Below are positions 18,749-32,129 of a DNA stretch of 64,000 bases, piece by piece. Below the pieces are notes generated by a model, which saw nothing but the letters and a program-made list of their open reading frames with translations, was not told where the DNA came from and did no database searches. The stretch's first letter is position 1. Every line of letters starts with the position of its first letter. The position numbers were made by a program, and so were the translations under genes. Origin of the DNA: Staphylococcus sp. 17KM0847 (GTDB lineage: Bacteria; Bacillota; Bacilli; Staphylococcales; Staphylococcaceae). The stretch lies in contig NZ_CP040781.1 in the NCBI RefSeq assembly GCF_013463155.1, forward strand, positions 1,302,001 to 1,366,000. The letters run 5' to 3'.

Positions 18749-19876
18749 TTATGGTCTCCTCGTTTCTAATCCCTTTTTCATTTCGATTTGTACTTCTTCT
18801 AATTCTGTATCATAATGTGACATAATGTAAGTTTCTGCATCTTCCCCTAGTATTTGACCAATAGCCCAAAATGCAGTTGCACGTATCATAGGTCTTGGAT
18901 CTGTTTCAGCGACATCCTTCAGTTCAGGTATTGCTGTCTCCTCTTTAAAATGTGCAAGTGCCAATATTGCATTCCGTTGTATTGGCTTTTTACCACGCCA
19001 TGCACCAGCAAGATGACCATATGTTTCTTTAAACTGTTTATTACTCATCTTCAACAATGGAATAAGACGTGGCTTTAAAATATCTGGTTCGAGTACAATA
19101 TCATCATGTTCTGTATTAATGCCTCTATTTCTTGGACAAACTTGTTGACATGTATCACAACCATAAAGGCGATTACCAATTTTATATCGATATTGATCAG
19201 GCATATAGCCTTTCGTTTGTGTTAAAAAACTTATACACTTTTGACTGTTTAGCTGTCCATTACCAATAAGCGCACCAGTTGGACAACGATCTATACAAAG
19301 TGTACAATCGCCACAACTATCTATAATTGGATCATCTGGTGGAAATGGAATACTGACGAGCATTTCCCCTAAATATGTCCAAGTCCCAAGGTCTGGATTA
19401 ATAACAAAACCATTGCGACCGACATAACCCAGTCCAGCTCGTTCTGCTACTGCTCGATCAGACAGTACGCCTGTATCAACCATAGATAACGTTTCTACAT
19501 CGGGTACTTTTTCTTGAATATAAGCAGCCAGTGCATCTAATCTTTTACGCATAATACTATGATAATCTTGCCCCCATGATGCACGCGCAAAAATGCCTCT
19601 ACGTTCTCCACGCTTACTTTTAGGTGCATCTTTTAAACGATTGGGGTATCCAACTGCAATTGCAATAATCGAACGTGCTGTCGGCATGGATAATTTAGGT
19701 TCTGTACGCAAATGAATATCTGATGGCTCAAAACCTGATGCATAGCCTTTTGCATGATAATCTACTAATTTTTGCTTTAACTCATCAAATGGATCTGCAG
19801 TTGTAAATCCAATGCTATCGATACCAATCGTATGTGCATAAGCAATGATGTCCTGTTTCAACTGTAAGATATCCAT
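18749..19876 (-). CDS. queG: Epoxyqueuosine reductase QueG
   Basis: A 375-residue cobalamin- and iron-sulfur-dependent reductase catalysing the last step of queuosine synthesis at tRNA position 34. Two [4Fe-4S] motifs are present: CGDCTLCIDRCPTGAL and CDTCQQVCPRN. Upstream are SMVDTGVLSDRAVAERAGLG and GRNGFVINPDLG, typical of the cobalamin-binding part. The C-terminal 80 residues contain HEAT-like repeats (RNAILALAHF, MIRATAFWAIGQI) that bind tRNA. An upstream GTG at 19885 is in frame, but GAGGTG spaces better to ATG 19876. It is coupled to trmL. Confidence 0.94.
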   Translation of the reverse strand: MDILQLKQDIIAYAHTIGIDSIGFTTADPFDELKQKLVDYHAKGYASGFEPSDIHLRTEPKLSMPTARSIIAIAVGYPNRLKDAPKSKRGERRGIFARASWGQDYHSIMRKRLDALAAYIQEKVPDVETLSMVDTGVLSDRAVAERAGLGYVGRNGFVINPDLGTWTYLGEMLVSIPFPPDDPIIDSCGDCTLCIDRCPTGALIGNGQLNSQKCISFLTQTKGYMPDQYRYKIGNRLYGCDTCQQVCPRNRGINTEHDDIVLEPDILKPRLIPLLKMSNKQFKETYGHLAGAWRGKKPIQRNAILALAHFKEETAIPELKDVAETDPRPMIRATAFWAIGQILGEDAETYIMSHYDTELEEVQIEMKKGLETRRP

Positions 19877-19970
19877 AGTTGTCACCTCGCAAAAAGTTCC
19901 TTTATCATTTTAACATATTTTATATATTAGGCGATGAACAAGTTTATAATACGCAATCAAATTAAAAAAA

Positions 19971-20005
19971 CTCAAGTATCTCATAATAAAATTGAGGTAC
20001 TTGAG
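19971..20005 (-). terminator. Terminator after glnQ
   Basis: Thirteen-base inverted repeat CTCAAGTATCTCA / TGAGGTACTTGAG, followed on the minus strand by TTTTTTT. Confidence 0.88.
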
Positions 20006-20023
20006 ACGATCATCCTATATAAA

Positions 20024-20752
20024 CTAGAGTACACGGCTTAAAAAGTTTTGTGTACGCTTATGCTGTGGATTGTCAAATATATTATGTGGTGTATCATCTT
20101 CTACAACAACACCATCTGCCATAAATACGACACGGTCGCTGACATTTTTAGCAAAGCCCATTTCATGCGTCACAACAACCATTGTCATACCTTCTTTGGC
20201 TAAATCCATCATAACATTCAACACTTCTCCGACTACTTCTGGATCTAGTGCCGAAGTAGGTTCATCAAACAGCAAAACACTGGGATTCATTGCAAGGGCA
20301 CGTGCAATAGCAACCCTTTGCTTTTGTCCACCAGACAATTGATTAGGATATGCATCTGCACGATCTTTAAGACCCACTTTATCCAATAACTCTAAAGCTT
20401 GCTTTGTAAGTGTCTCTTTATCTCCTTTATTCAACATTAATGGGGCTAAAATAATATTATCTATCACTTTTTTATGTGGAAATAAATTAAAATGTTGGAA
20501 GACCATGCCCATATTTTGTCTTAACTCATCTACTTTTGTTCCTTTATCTGTTAGATCATTACCTTCGAAAATAACACTACCTTTTGTTGGGGTTTCTAGT
20601 AAATTCATACAGCGTAACAATGTACTTTTGCCACTACCTGAAGGACCGATAATCGCAACAACTTCACCTTTAGCTATTTCTAAATTGATTCCTGTTAATA
20701 CTTCATGATTACCAAAAGATTTGTGTAAATTATCTATTTTAATCACTGACAC
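20024..20752 (-). CDS. glnQ: Polar amino acid ABC importer, ATPase GlnQ
   Basis: A 242-residue ABC ATPase. Walker A is GPSGSGKST, the Q-loop is [12 protein letters not shown], the signature is [14 protein letters not shown], Walker B is [14 protein letters not shown], and the H-loop histidine is in VVTHEMGFA. The pattern HFNLFPH and the length are typical of glutamine and other polar amino acid importers. The start overlaps the permease gene by 14 bp, so the pair forms an operon ending in a strong terminator. Substrate (glutamine most likely) is inferred from the family. Confidence 0.92.
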   Translation of the reverse strand: MSVIKIDNLHKSFGNHEVLTGINLEIAKGEVVAIIGPSGSGKSTLLRCMNLLETPTKGSVIFEGNDLTDKGTKVDELRQNMGMVFQHFNLFPHKKVIDNIILAPLMLNKGDKETLTKQALELLDKVGLKDRADAYPNQLSGGQKQRVAIARALAMNPSVLLFDEPTSALDPEVVGEVLNVMMDLAKEGMTMVVVTHEMGFAKNVSDRVVFMADGVVVEDDTPHNIFDNPQHKRTQNFLSRVL

Positions 20753-22202
20753 TCAATCTCCCTTCAAAGAAATTCATCAAGCGTGACAACGAGAACGTAA
20801 GTACAAAATACAATACTGCCGCAATTAACAACGGTGTAAATGGATCAAATGACGCCCCCTGTACAACCTGAGAATTAAACATAATTTCGCTGACACCAAT
20901 AACTGACACAATGGATGATTCTTTAATCACAGTGACAAATTCATTTCCCAGTGCTGGTAATATTTTTTTAACTGCTTGAGGCATAATAACTGTTTTCATC
21001 GTTTGACTATAATTTAATCCTAAACTTCTTGCTGCTTCCATCTGTCCTTTGTCTACTGCATTGATACCTGCACGAATAATTTCTGCAATATATGCAGAGC
21101 AGTTAATCACCAAGGCAATAGCCCCACAAATAAATGCAGATATATCAAGACCTAACACAGCTGTTGTTCCAAAATAAACCAAGAACACTTGAACAAGTAA
21201 TGGTGTACCTCTCAAAAACTCGATATATGCTGATGCAAACCATCTAAGTGGCTGAATTGAACTGATTTTCATCAATGCAAATAATGCACCTAATACAGCA
21301 CCTAACACAACACCTATAATAGAAATTATAATTGTATTTTTAAGTCCAGTTACAAAAAACGTACCGTACTTAGAGAAAAAGCTACCATCTTCTTTCATAG
21401 CTTGAGCGGCTTTATCTTCAAATTTGTCAATTAAGTTATTTTCTTTCACATCTGTAATAGATTCATTGATACGCGCTAGTAATTCAGGTGATTCTTTAGG
21501 TACTGCAACAGCTGTTTGTTTTTCAGAATCTGCAAATGAAACATCTGACAGTGCGAGGTCATGATTTTGTTTTAAATAAGCATTTGCTACAGCACTATCA
21601 AGTACAACACCATCAATTTTATTACTCTTTAATGATAAAATAACTTCTGGTACACGTGTTAACGATAAAACATCTGCATCCTGAATTTCAGTTTGCGCTA
21701 ATTCTTCTTGTGTAGTCTGCTTTTGTGCACCAATTCGTTTTCCTGCTAGATCTTCTAAAGTTTTATATTTATCCTTATCTTTTTTTCTAACGATAACAGT
21801 TTGTTTAACCGTCATATAACTATCAGAAAAATCCACTTCTTTTTTACGTTCTGCAGTCGGTGTCATACCAGAGATAATCATGTCTATTTTACCTGTCTTT
21901 AATGCACCTAATAAACTGTCAAACTGCATATTGACTATTTTAAGTTTCACACCGTGATCATCTGCAATTTTTTTCGCCAATTCTATGTCTATTCCCGCAT
22001 ATTCACGCTTACCATTAACAGTTCTTTCAAACTCCATTGGTGCATAGTCAGCAGACAATCCTACTCTTAATTCACCACGTTGTTCAATCTTATCCCAATG
22101 TTTATCTTCAGCTGCATGAACATCAGTGTTCAATGGAACAATAGAACATAAAATAACTAACGCAATGATGATACAGCCTAACTTTTGTATATATTTCATC
22201 AC
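20739..22202 (-). CDS. glnP: Fused substrate-binding/permease protein GlnPH
   Basis: A 487-residue fusion. A signal peptide (about 1-30, ending TDVHA) leads to an extracytoplasmic binding domain (about 38-270) with [27 protein letters not shown] and [20 protein letters not shown], typical of polar amino acid binding proteins. The C-terminal permease (about 285-487) begins [21 protein letters not shown], contains [13 protein letters not shown], and has the EAA-type loop [20 protein letters not shown] that contacts GlnQ. The fused architecture is common in staphylococci. The transporter would import glutamine or a related amino acid. Confidence 0.92.
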   Translation of the reverse strand: MMKYIQKLGCIIIALVILCSIVPLNTDVHAAEDKHWDKIEQRGELRVGLSADYAPMEFERTVNGKREYAGIDIELAKKIADDHGVKLKIVNMQFDSLLGALKTGKIDMIISGMTPTAERKKEVDFSDSYMTVKQTVIVRKKDKDKYKTLEDLAGKRIGAQKQTTQEELAQTEIQDADVLSLTRVPEVILSLKSNKIDGVVLDSAVANAYLKQNHDLALSDVSFADSEKQTAVAVPKESPELLARINESITDVKENNLIDKFEDKAAQAMKEDGSFFSKYGTFFVTGLKNTIIISIIGVVLGAVLGALFALMKISSIQPLRWFASAYIEFLRGTPLLVQVFLVYFGTTAVLGLDISAFICGAIALVINCSAYIAEIIRAGINAVDKGQMEAARSLGLNYSQTMKTVIMPQAVKKILPALGNEFVTVIKESSIVSVIGVSEIMFNSQVVQGASFDPFTPLLIAAVLYFVLTFSLSRLMNFFEGRLSVSD

Positions 22203-22275
22203 ATGACCTCCCTCTTATAATATTCATTATTATACATATAGTTGAAATTTTATGCAATAAGATTTTAAAAATATA

Positions 22276-22312
22276 AGATGATATTATAGGAAAAACACCC
22301 ATAATACCATCT
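22276..22312 (-). terminator. Probable terminator after PTS IIC gene
   Basis: Arms AGATGATATTAT and ATAATACCATCT (one wobble), followed on the minus strand by a T-rich TATATTTTT. Confidence 0.6.
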
Positions 22313-22330
22313 CATGTTCATAAAAGCATT

Positions 22331-23389
22331 CTATTGTTTTGGTAACTCAAAACGATAAATATCATCAGAATATCCTGGCAGTACACGTTTACAAACCTGA
22401 TGTACAACAAATGCCAACGTAAACGGTACTACAAAATATCCAAAGAAGAGCAACAATGCATTCATCGTTGGATCTCCATCCATACGATTAAATGCATTAA
22501 TAGGGCCTACCAGACCAGTATATCCAAAACCTGCTGACATAGGTGTTCCTTTAATGCCAATTAAATATGTAATAACACCTGCAATTGCACCATTTATCGC
22601 CAATGGAACCATAATAATAGGATGTTTTAAGTAAACTGGAATCATCATCTTAGCTGCACCTATTAATAGCACAATATTAACACCTGCTTTATTCACCGAT
22701 AAAGAGCCAAAGAGGAACGTCACGCATGCTGCAACAATTCCCATATTACCTGCACCACTACCAAGACCACTTAAAGTGATAGCAGTCGCAATCGCTACAA
22801 GAGAAATCGGTGTTACCATCAATAATGCAAATGCCATAGCGATAAGGATACTCATTAATAATGGGTTCAACTCTGTAAACGAATGAATAAGTGAGCCTAA
22901 TGTCTGTGTCACTTTTCTAACATACGGCAAAATAAGCAATCCAACAAAACCAGAGGTTACAGGTATGAAAACAGGTAAAATAATCATTTCAAGTGAACCA
23001 AAGCGTCCTCTTAACAACATAAATAATGCACATGCAAAACTAACGATAATAATAACATTAATAATATCGCCTATACCTTGTAACATAATCATGCCATTTT
23101 CAATCACAATAACACCTGAACCTAGCATAGCTGATGTTCCTACAAATACACTACCTGGTCCAGAAAACTTAAACATATGTGCAGCCAAAGTACCAATAAT
23201 AAAAGCCATAAACGATTGAATAACAATAACAAGTTGATAAATCAGTTCAAGTGTTTCATTTCCTTCTTTAAAAAATTTTAATAATTCACCTAGCAATGCA
23301 TTGGGTAATAATGCAATAACCACCCCTGCTCCTACTGCATTTAATATATGAGTGAAAAACTGTTTATAATTCGTTTTAACCTTCCCCAC
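22331..23389 (-). CDS. Stand-alone PTS-type IIC membrane protein
   Basis: A 352-residue very hydrophobic protein of the PTS_EIIC_2 (DUF/EIIC type 2) family, with about nine to ten membrane segments. Recognisable parts are FFTHILNAVGAGVVIALLPNALLG at the N-terminus (start of the family domain), AMLGSGVIVIENG and GFGYTGLVGPINAFN. No IIA or IIB domain and no partner gene are adjacent, so it is an orphan IIC component; either other PTS proteins supply phosphate or it works as a non-phosphorylating transporter. The start is GTG 23389, eight bases after AGGAGG. Substrate unknown. Confidence 0.75.
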   Translation of the reverse strand: MGKVKTNYKQFFTHILNAVGAGVVIALLPNALLGELLKFFKEGNETLELIYQLVIVIQSFMAFIIGTLAAHMFKFSGPGSVFVGTSAMLGSGVIVIENGMIMLQGIGDIINVIIIVSFACALFMLLRGRFGSLEMIILPVFIPVTSGFVGLLILPYVRKVTQTLGSLIHSFTELNPLLMSILIAMAFALLMVTPISLVAIATAITLSGLGSGAGNMGIVAACVTFLFGSLSVNKAGVNIVLLIGAAKMMIPVYLKHPIIMVPLAINGAIAGVITYLIGIKGTPMSAGFGYTGLVGPINAFNRMDGDPTMNALLLFFGYFVVPFTLAFVVHQVCKRVLPGYSDDIYRFELPKQ

Positions 23390-23603
23390 TTTAATATCCT
23401 CCTATTTTTAATATGTATATCATAATATAAAATAGATAGTGCTACAATAAAACTTCAATAATTTTCTGATTAATTAAAGTAACTCTATAAGGCTCATAAT
23501 AAAAACGCTTTATCTATTATAAAACCATTGACGTTTACTAAACTACATATTATAATGTGAACATGTGGTTTTGAGATGGATATATTTCATCTGATAAAAT
23601 CTT

Positions 23604-23687
23604 GCCGATGTGGCGGAATTGGCAGACGCGCGGGACTCAAAATCCCGTGTCCATTAGGACGTGTCGGTTCGACCCCGACCATCGGTA
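23604..23687 (+). tRNA. tRNA-Leu (CAA)
   Basis: 84 bases; acceptor GCCGATG/CATCGGT, anticodon loop CTCAAAA gives CAA, with a class II variable arm. CCA is not encoded. It stands alone on the plus strand with its own terminator. Confidence 0.97.
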
Positions 23688-23692
23688 TAATT

Positions 23693-23729
23693 AAAAGATG
23701 GACTAGATTGCTCGTCTAGTCCATCTTTT
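23693..23729 (+). terminator. Terminator after tRNA-Leu
   Basis: Perfect 15-bp inverted repeat (AAAAGATGGACTAGA / TCTAGTCCATCTTTT) with a 7-base loop. Confidence 0.9.
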
Positions 23730-23753
23730 GATATACAAAAACTTACATTTTGG

Positions 23754-24222
23754 TTCTTCAACTTTTGTGGTGGGATGGCATATGCTGTCTCACCTTTTTT
23801 AGTATACAAAAAGCGCATATGTCTCTATAATTTTAACTCCCTAAACCCAAATTAAAAGACACATGATGCGCCTATGTGTAATGATATATTAAAAAAAGAC
23901 AAAAATTATACAAGTGGTAGATGTTGCAGTGTGAAGTCAACTTCTCACAGTCATTTATAGCATACTTTTGATCACAAGAATGAGGGATACATTTATAACC
24001 ATGGTAAGTGTATGTCTCGATATAATGATGGTTAAAGTCTCAAGAATCCCATGTTTACTTTAACCTAGCGAAACAACATTATAAATATCCGTTGTGAAAA
24101 GCCTTGCATAATGAGCCGAAGTGAGAAATCCAGAAACGATGGTACTTAAAAAGCGTACAACTCCATCAAGAGTGTACGCTTAGACATGCCTAGCTATTTC
24201 TGCGTATATAAATTAATAATAA
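23754..24222 (-). repeat. Dispersed intergenic element, long copy
   Basis: Both ends match the element at 37101-37318: on the minus strand the left end reads TATACGCAGAAATAGCTAGG and the right end AGACAGCATATGCCATCCCA then CCACAAAAGTTGAAG. The interior of about 400 bp differs from the shorter copy and has no supported open frame. It contains a hairpin at 24151-24181 (AAGCGTACA/TGTACGCTT) followed by a T-run on the minus strand. It fills the gap between tRNA-Leu and the tRNA-Gly genes. It may be a decayed insertion sequence or a non-autonomous element. Confidence 0.55.
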
Positions 24223-24231
24223 AAATACCGT

Positions 24232-24263
24232 CCATATTATATGTTAACAAAAACATATAATGG
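24232..24263 (-). terminator. Terminator of the rrn-tRNA transcript
   Basis: Inverted repeat around ATTATATGTT/AACATATAAT directly after the last tRNA-Gly on the minus strand, with a T-rich stretch TATTTTTATT about 8 bases beyond. Confidence 0.6.
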
Positions 24264-24283
24264 TTCGGCTTTAAAATACAATA

Positions 24284-24357
24284 TGGAGCGGAAGATAGGA
24301 CTCACACCTATACCTCTTTCCGGGAAGGAAAGTATTCTGAAATTGAACTACTCCCGC
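24284..24357 (-). tRNA. tRNA-Gly (UCC), non-proteinogenic type, copy 1
   Basis: 74 bases with encoded CCA; acceptor GCGGGAG/CTTCCGC, anticodon loop CTTCCCG gives UCC. The D-loop is AATTTCA without the G18G19 pair, the T-loop is TGTGAGT instead of TTC-type, and the T-stem ATAGG/CCTAT has A-U pairs at 49-65 and 51-63. These are the known features of staphylococcal tRNA-Gly species that escape EF-Tu and feed the peptidoglycan bridge enzymes. Assignment to that role is by similarity. Confidence 0.85.
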
Positions 24358-24371
24358 ATAATAATATAATA

Positions 24372-24445
24372 TGGAGCGGAAAACAGGACTTACACCTGTA
24401 CCTCTTTCCAGGAAGGAAAGTATTCTAAAATTAAAATATTCCCGC
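24372..24445 (-). tRNA. tRNA-Gly (UCC), non-proteinogenic type, copy 2
   Basis: 74 bases with encoded CCA; acceptor GCGGGAA/TTTCCGC, anticodon loop CTTCCTG gives UCC. The D-arm is even weaker (TTTT/GAAT, loop AATTTTA, no GG) and the T-loop is TGTAAGT. It is a diverged tandem duplicate of copy 1, 14 bases apart, at the end of the rrn-linked tRNA array. Confidence 0.83.
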
Positions 24446-24458
24446 ATAATTTTAACAA

Positions 24459-24533
24459 TGGAGGCGGCAACCGGATTTGAACCGGTGAATAGGGGTTTTG
24501 CAGACCCCGGCCTTACCACTTGGCTATGCCGCC
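24459..24533 (-). tRNA. tRNA-Cys (GCA)
   Basis: 75 bases with CCA; anticodon loop CTGCAAA within stem GGGGT/ACCCC gives GCA. Confidence 0.97.
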
Positions 24534-24541
24534 AAAAGGAA

Positions 24542-24613
24542 CTGGGCTAGCTGGATTCGAACCAGCGAGTGACGGAGTCAAAGTCCGTTGCCTTACCGCT
24601 TGGCTATAGCCCA
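24542..24613 (-). tRNA. tRNA-Gln (UUG)
   Basis: 72 bases, no encoded CCA; acceptor TGGGCTA/TAGCCCA, anticodon loop CTTTGAC gives UUG. Confidence 0.96.
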
Positions 24614-24629
24614 TTAATACTATTGATAA

Positions 24630-24704
24630 GGGCGGCTGATGGGAATCGAACCCACGAATGTCGGAACCACAATCCGATGCGTTAACCACTTCGCCACAGC
24701 CGCC
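24630..24704 (-). tRNA. tRNA-His (GUG)
   Basis: Acceptor GGCGGCT/AGCCGCC with C discriminator, anticodon loop TTGTGGT gives GUG. No CCA encoded. Confidence 0.96.
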
Positions 24705-24705
24705 A

Positions 24706-24779
24706 TGGCAGGGGCAGTAGGAATCGAACCCACATCAAAGGTTTTGGAGACCTCTATTCTACCGTTGAACTATGCCCCT
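24706..24779 (-). tRNA. tRNA-Trp (CCA)
   Basis: 74 bases with encoded 3' CCA; anticodon loop CTCCAAA gives CCA. It begins one base from tRNA-His. Confidence 0.96.
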
Positions 24780-24790
24780 ATTTTATAAGA

Positions 24791-24874
24791 TGGTGGAGGG
24801 GGGCAGATTCGAACTGCCGAACCCGAAGGAGCGGATTTACAGTCCGCCGCGTTTAGCCACTTCGCTACCCCTCC
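24791..24874 (-). tRNA. tRNA-Tyr (GUA)
   Basis: 84 bases with CCA; long variable arm, anticodon loop CTGTAAA gives GUA. Confidence 0.97.
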
Positions 24875-24881
24875 ATACAGA

Positions 24882-24957
<76 letters not shown>

Positions 24958-24968
24958 AAAAATAAAAA

Positions 24969-25044
24969 TGGTGGTTCAGGACGGAATCGAACCGCCGACA
25001 CAAGGATTTTCAGTCCTTTGCTCTACCGACTGAGCTACTGAACC
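24969..25044 (-). tRNA. tRNA-Phe (GAA)
   Basis: 76 bases with CCA; anticodon loop CTGAAAA gives GAA. Confidence 0.97.
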
Positions 25045-25051
25045 ATAATAA

Positions 25052-25128
25052 TGGCGGTCCCGACGGGAATCGAACCCGCGATCTCCTGCGTGACAGGCAG
25101 GCGTGTTAAACCGCTCCACTACGGGACC
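25052..25128 (-). tRNA. tRNA-Asp (GUC)
   Basis: 77 bases with CCA; anticodon loop CTGTCAC gives GUC. Confidence 0.97.
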
Positions 25129-25138
25129 ACTTAAAATA

Positions 25139-25212
<74 letters not shown>

Positions 25213-25232
25213 ACAATAGAAATTAAATACAA

Positions 25233-25325
25233 TGGCGGAGGAAGAGGGATTCGAACCCCCGCGAGCCGTTAAGCCCCTGTCGGTTTTCAAGACCGATCCC
25301 TTCAGCCAGACTTGGGTATTCCTCC
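25233..25325 (-). tRNA. tRNA-Ser (UGA)
   Basis: 93 bases with CCA; long variable arm, anticodon loop CTTGAAA gives UGA. Confidence 0.97.
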
Positions 25326-25334
25326 ATAATTATA

Positions 25335-25408
25335 TGGACCTTGCAGGACTCGAACCTGCGACCGAACGGTTATGAGCCGTTAGCTCTAACCAACTGAGCT
25401 AAAGGTCC
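25335..25408 (-). tRNA. tRNA-Ile2 (CAU, lysidine type)
   Basis: 74 bases, no CCA; anticodon loop CTCATAA gives CAU. The body (acceptor GGACCTT/AAGGTCC) resembles Bacillus tRNA-Ile(CAU), whose C34 is modified to lysidine, rather than elongator Met, which is the next gene upstream. Confidence 0.8.
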
Positions 25409-25438
25409 TAATAATAATTTCTATCAACTAATAATTAG

Positions 25439-25512
25439 TGGCGGCGGAGGGGATCGAACCCCCGACCTCACGGGTATGAACCGTACGCTCTAGCCAGCTG
25501 AGCTACGCCGCC
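25439..25512 (-). tRNA. Elongator tRNA-Met (CAU)
   Basis: 74 bases, no CCA; acceptor GGCGGCG/CGCCGCC, anticodon loop TTCATAC gives CAU. Resembles Bacillus elongator tRNA-Met. Confidence 0.9.
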
Positions 25513-25537
25513 ATATATAGTTGTATTAAGTTTAAAA

Positions 25538-25613
25538 TGGTGGAGACTAGCGGGATCGAACCGCTGACCTCCTGCGTGCAAAGCAGGCGCTCTCCCAGCT
25601 GAGCTAAGCCCCC
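25538..25613 (-). tRNA. tRNA-Ala (UGC), distal copy
   Basis: 76 bases with CCA; anticodon loop TTTGCAC gives UGC. Identical to the 16S-23S spacer copy at 29608-29683. Confidence 0.97.
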
Positions 25614-25634
25614 ATATGTTGATTTGTTTAGAAG

Positions 25635-25708
25635 TCGGGAAGACAGGATTTGAACCTGCGACCCCTTGGTCCCAAACCAAGTGCTCTACCAAGCTGAGCT
25701 ACTTCCCG
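25635..25708 (-). tRNA. tRNA-Pro (UGG)
   Basis: 74 bases, no CCA; acceptor CGGGAAG/CTTCCCG, anticodon loop TTTGGGA gives UGG. Confidence 0.96.
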
Positions 25709-25721
25709 AAAAAATATGTAG

Positions 25722-25795
25722 CGCGCCCGATAGGAGTCGAACCCATAACCTCTTGATCCGTAGTCAAACGCTCTATCCAGTTGAGCTACGGGCGC
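25722..25795 (-). tRNA. tRNA-Arg (ACG)
   Basis: 74 bases, no CCA; acceptor GCGCCCG/CGGGCGC, anticodon loop CTACGGA gives ACG (A34 normally edited to inosine). Confidence 0.96.
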
Positions 25796-25805
25796 ATATT
25801 TCAGA

Positions 25806-25894
25806 TGGTGCCGAGGACCGGAATCGAACCGGTACGGTAATCACTTACCGCAGGATTTTAAGTCCTGTGCGTCTGCCAGTTCCGCCACCCCGGC
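25806..25894 (-). tRNA. tRNA-Leu (UAA)
   Basis: 89 bases with CCA; long variable arm, anticodon loop CTTAAAA gives UAA. Confidence 0.97.
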
Positions 25895-25901
25895 AAAATA
25901 A

Positions 25902-25976
25902 TGGAGCAGAAGACGGGATTCGAACCCGCGACCCCAACCTTGGCAAGGTTGTATTCTACCGCTGAACTACTTCTGC
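25902..25976 (-). tRNA. tRNA-Gly (GCC), proteinogenic
   Basis: 75 bases with CCA; anticodon GCC, D-loop AGCGGTA with the normal GG and T-loop TTCGAAT. It contrasts with the two UCC genes at the end of the array. Confidence 0.97.
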
Positions 25977-25982
25977 ATAATA

Positions 25983-26064
25983 TGCGGGTGAAGGGAGTCG
26001 AACCCCCACGCCGTAAGGCGCTAGATCCTAAGTCTAGTGCGTCTGCCAATTCCGCCACACCCGC
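25983..26064 (-). tRNA. tRNA-Leu (UAG)
   Basis: 82 bases, no CCA; long variable arm, anticodon loop CTTAGGA gives UAG. Confidence 0.96.
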
Positions 26065-26071
26065 GTATGAA

Positions 26072-26147
26072 TGGTGAGCCATAGAGGATTCGAACCTCTG
26101 ACCCTCTGATTAAAAGTCAGATGCTCTACCAACTGAGCTAATGGCTC
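26072..26147 (-). tRNA. tRNA-Lys (UUU)
   Basis: 76 bases with CCA; anticodon loop CTTTTAA gives UUU. Confidence 0.97.
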
Positions 26148-26156
26148 TTATTAAGA

Positions 26157-26232
<76 letters not shown>

Positions 26233-26239
26233 GAATAAA

Positions 26240-26315
26240 TGGTGGAGAATGACGGGTTCGAACCGCCGACCCTCTGCTTGTAAGGCAGATGCTCTCCCAG
26301 CTGAGCTAATTCTCC
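26240..26315 (-). tRNA. tRNA-Val (UAC)
   Basis: 76 bases with CCA; anticodon loop CTTACAA gives UAC. First tRNA after 5S rRNA. Confidence 0.97.
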
Positions 26316-26326
26316 ATTAAATAAAA

Positions 26327-26441
26327 CCTGGCACCGTCCTACTCTTGCGGAACGTAAGTCCGACTACCATCGGCGCTAAAGAGCTTAACTACTGTGTTCG
26401 GCATGGGAACAGGTGTGACCTCTTTGCCATAGGCACCAGAT
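26327..26441 (-). rRNA. rrf: 5S ribosomal RNA
   Basis: About 115 bases on the minus strand, beginning TCTGGTGCCTATGGC and containing the conserved CCATGCCGAACACAG. Ends are set by the terminal helix TGGTGCC/GGTGCCA and are approximate. Confidence 0.95.
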
Positions 26442-26516
26442 AAAAGAATGTTATACATTCAAAACTAGATTGTAAGTATAAAAGTTTCACAAGAGAAACC
26501 GAAAGAATAAAAATTG

Positions 26517-29438
<2,922 letters not shown>

Positions 29439-29607
29439 TTATTGTGATATTGGCAAGTCCAATGACCTGTCAATCACCAGTTATTAATTATGTGAGTCGT
29501 CTATTGACGACTAGCGATAATTTAGTTTCAAGCTTTCGCTATTCACTCGGTTTTGCTTGGTAAAATCATTTATACTTACTTATCTAGTTTTCAATGTACA
29601 ATTTAAA

Positions 29608-29683
29608 TGGTGGAGACTAGCGGGATCGAACCGCTGACCTCCTGCGTGCAAAGCAGGCGCTCTCCCAGCTGAGCTAAGCCCCC
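29608..29683 (-). tRNA. tRNA-Ala (UGC), 16S-23S spacer
   Basis: 76 bases with CCA; same sequence as the distal copy at 25538-25613. Confidence 0.97.
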
Positions 29684-29706
29684 ATAAATACTCTATATGC
29701 TTTTAA

Positions 29707-29783
<77 letters not shown>

Positions 29784-29875
29784 ATTTTATATTGAATCCT
29801 CAAATATGAGCATTCAAAACTGAATACAATATGTCACGTTAATCCGCTATCATCATCTGAGATGATGTTCCGTAT

Positions 29876-31440
<1,565 letters not shown>

Positions 31441-31578
31441 GTAAGCTTGATATAGCTCGTTTGATTGTTTAAGTCAATCACTCTCGAAAGTACTATCGTT
31501 AGTACTCAATTTATCGGAATTAACGTTGACATATTGTCATTCAGTTTTCAATGTTCATTTTTGCTGTTACGATTAATT

Positions 31579-31607
31579 ATTTTACTGAAGTGTTTTATGT
31601 TTGTCAA
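31579..31607 (-). promoter_or_regulatory. rRNA promoter P2
   Basis: Minus-strand TTGACA (31602-31607), 17-bp spacer, TAAAAT (31579-31584), about 140 bp upstream of 16S. Confidence 0.85.
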
Positions 31608-31781
31608 CACTTTTTGTAAATTATTTTAAATCGTTTTAAAACTCGTTTGTTGCAATATTTGCAACACGATTTATGATATATCGTTCAAAAGAAATATTCA
31701 AGTGTTAATTTTACACTTTCGAAATTCAATCAAAAAGCAAATTAATTTCTTAAATTAAGCTTTTCTTTTGACGACTGCTTC

Positions 31782-31810
31782 ATAATATCAAGGTATACAG
31801 AAAAGGTCAA
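31782..31810 (-). promoter_or_regulatory. rRNA promoter P1
   Basis: Minus-strand TTGACC (31805-31810), 17-bp spacer, TATTAT (31782-31787). It lies about 200 bp upstream of P2, giving the usual tandem rrn arrangement. Confidence 0.8.
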
Positions 31811-32093
31811 CAATATTTCTACATTATTTTATATCAAAATTACCAAACTAAAGAAAAGAAACACATTTAGAGTTATATTAATAAATCATTATCTCTAAAT
31901 ATTACCGTGATAAATTCAATACTATAATATTGATATTGTCCTTATACTAACACCTTCTCGCTAATATTACATATTGAATTGTGAAAAATATTCCATTTTA
32001 ATATAGTAACTTAAGCTGATATGAATGTATTTCAACGCTTCTTCTATCATCATGACAGCCTCTTAAATATAATTACTTTATATCATTCACAAA

Positions 32094-32124
32094 AACACCT
32101 CCTACTCAAAAAGCAAGAGGTGTT
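32094..32124 (-). terminator. Terminator after perR
   Basis: Arms AACACCTC and GAGGTGTT; on the minus strand followed by GTTTTTGTG. Confidence 0.78.
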
Positions 32125-32129
32125 CTATA

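Larger units (their letters stand above)
31441..32093. other. rrn leader/promoter region and AT-rich spacer
   Basis: Holds the 16S leader, the tandem promoters P2 and P1, and beyond 31811 about 280 bp of AT-rich sequence with no supported gene or motif before the perR terminator. Confidence 0.6.

Noticed and set aside
24262..24519. Protein frame spanning tRNA-Gly and tRNA-Cys genes
   Set aside because: Entirely explained by three tRNA genes on the same strand.
25468..26082. Open frames with GVAGSNPV- and RNRTGT-like repeats across 25.4-26.1 kb
   Set aside because: These are translations of tRNA genes, a familiar artefact of tRNA clusters.
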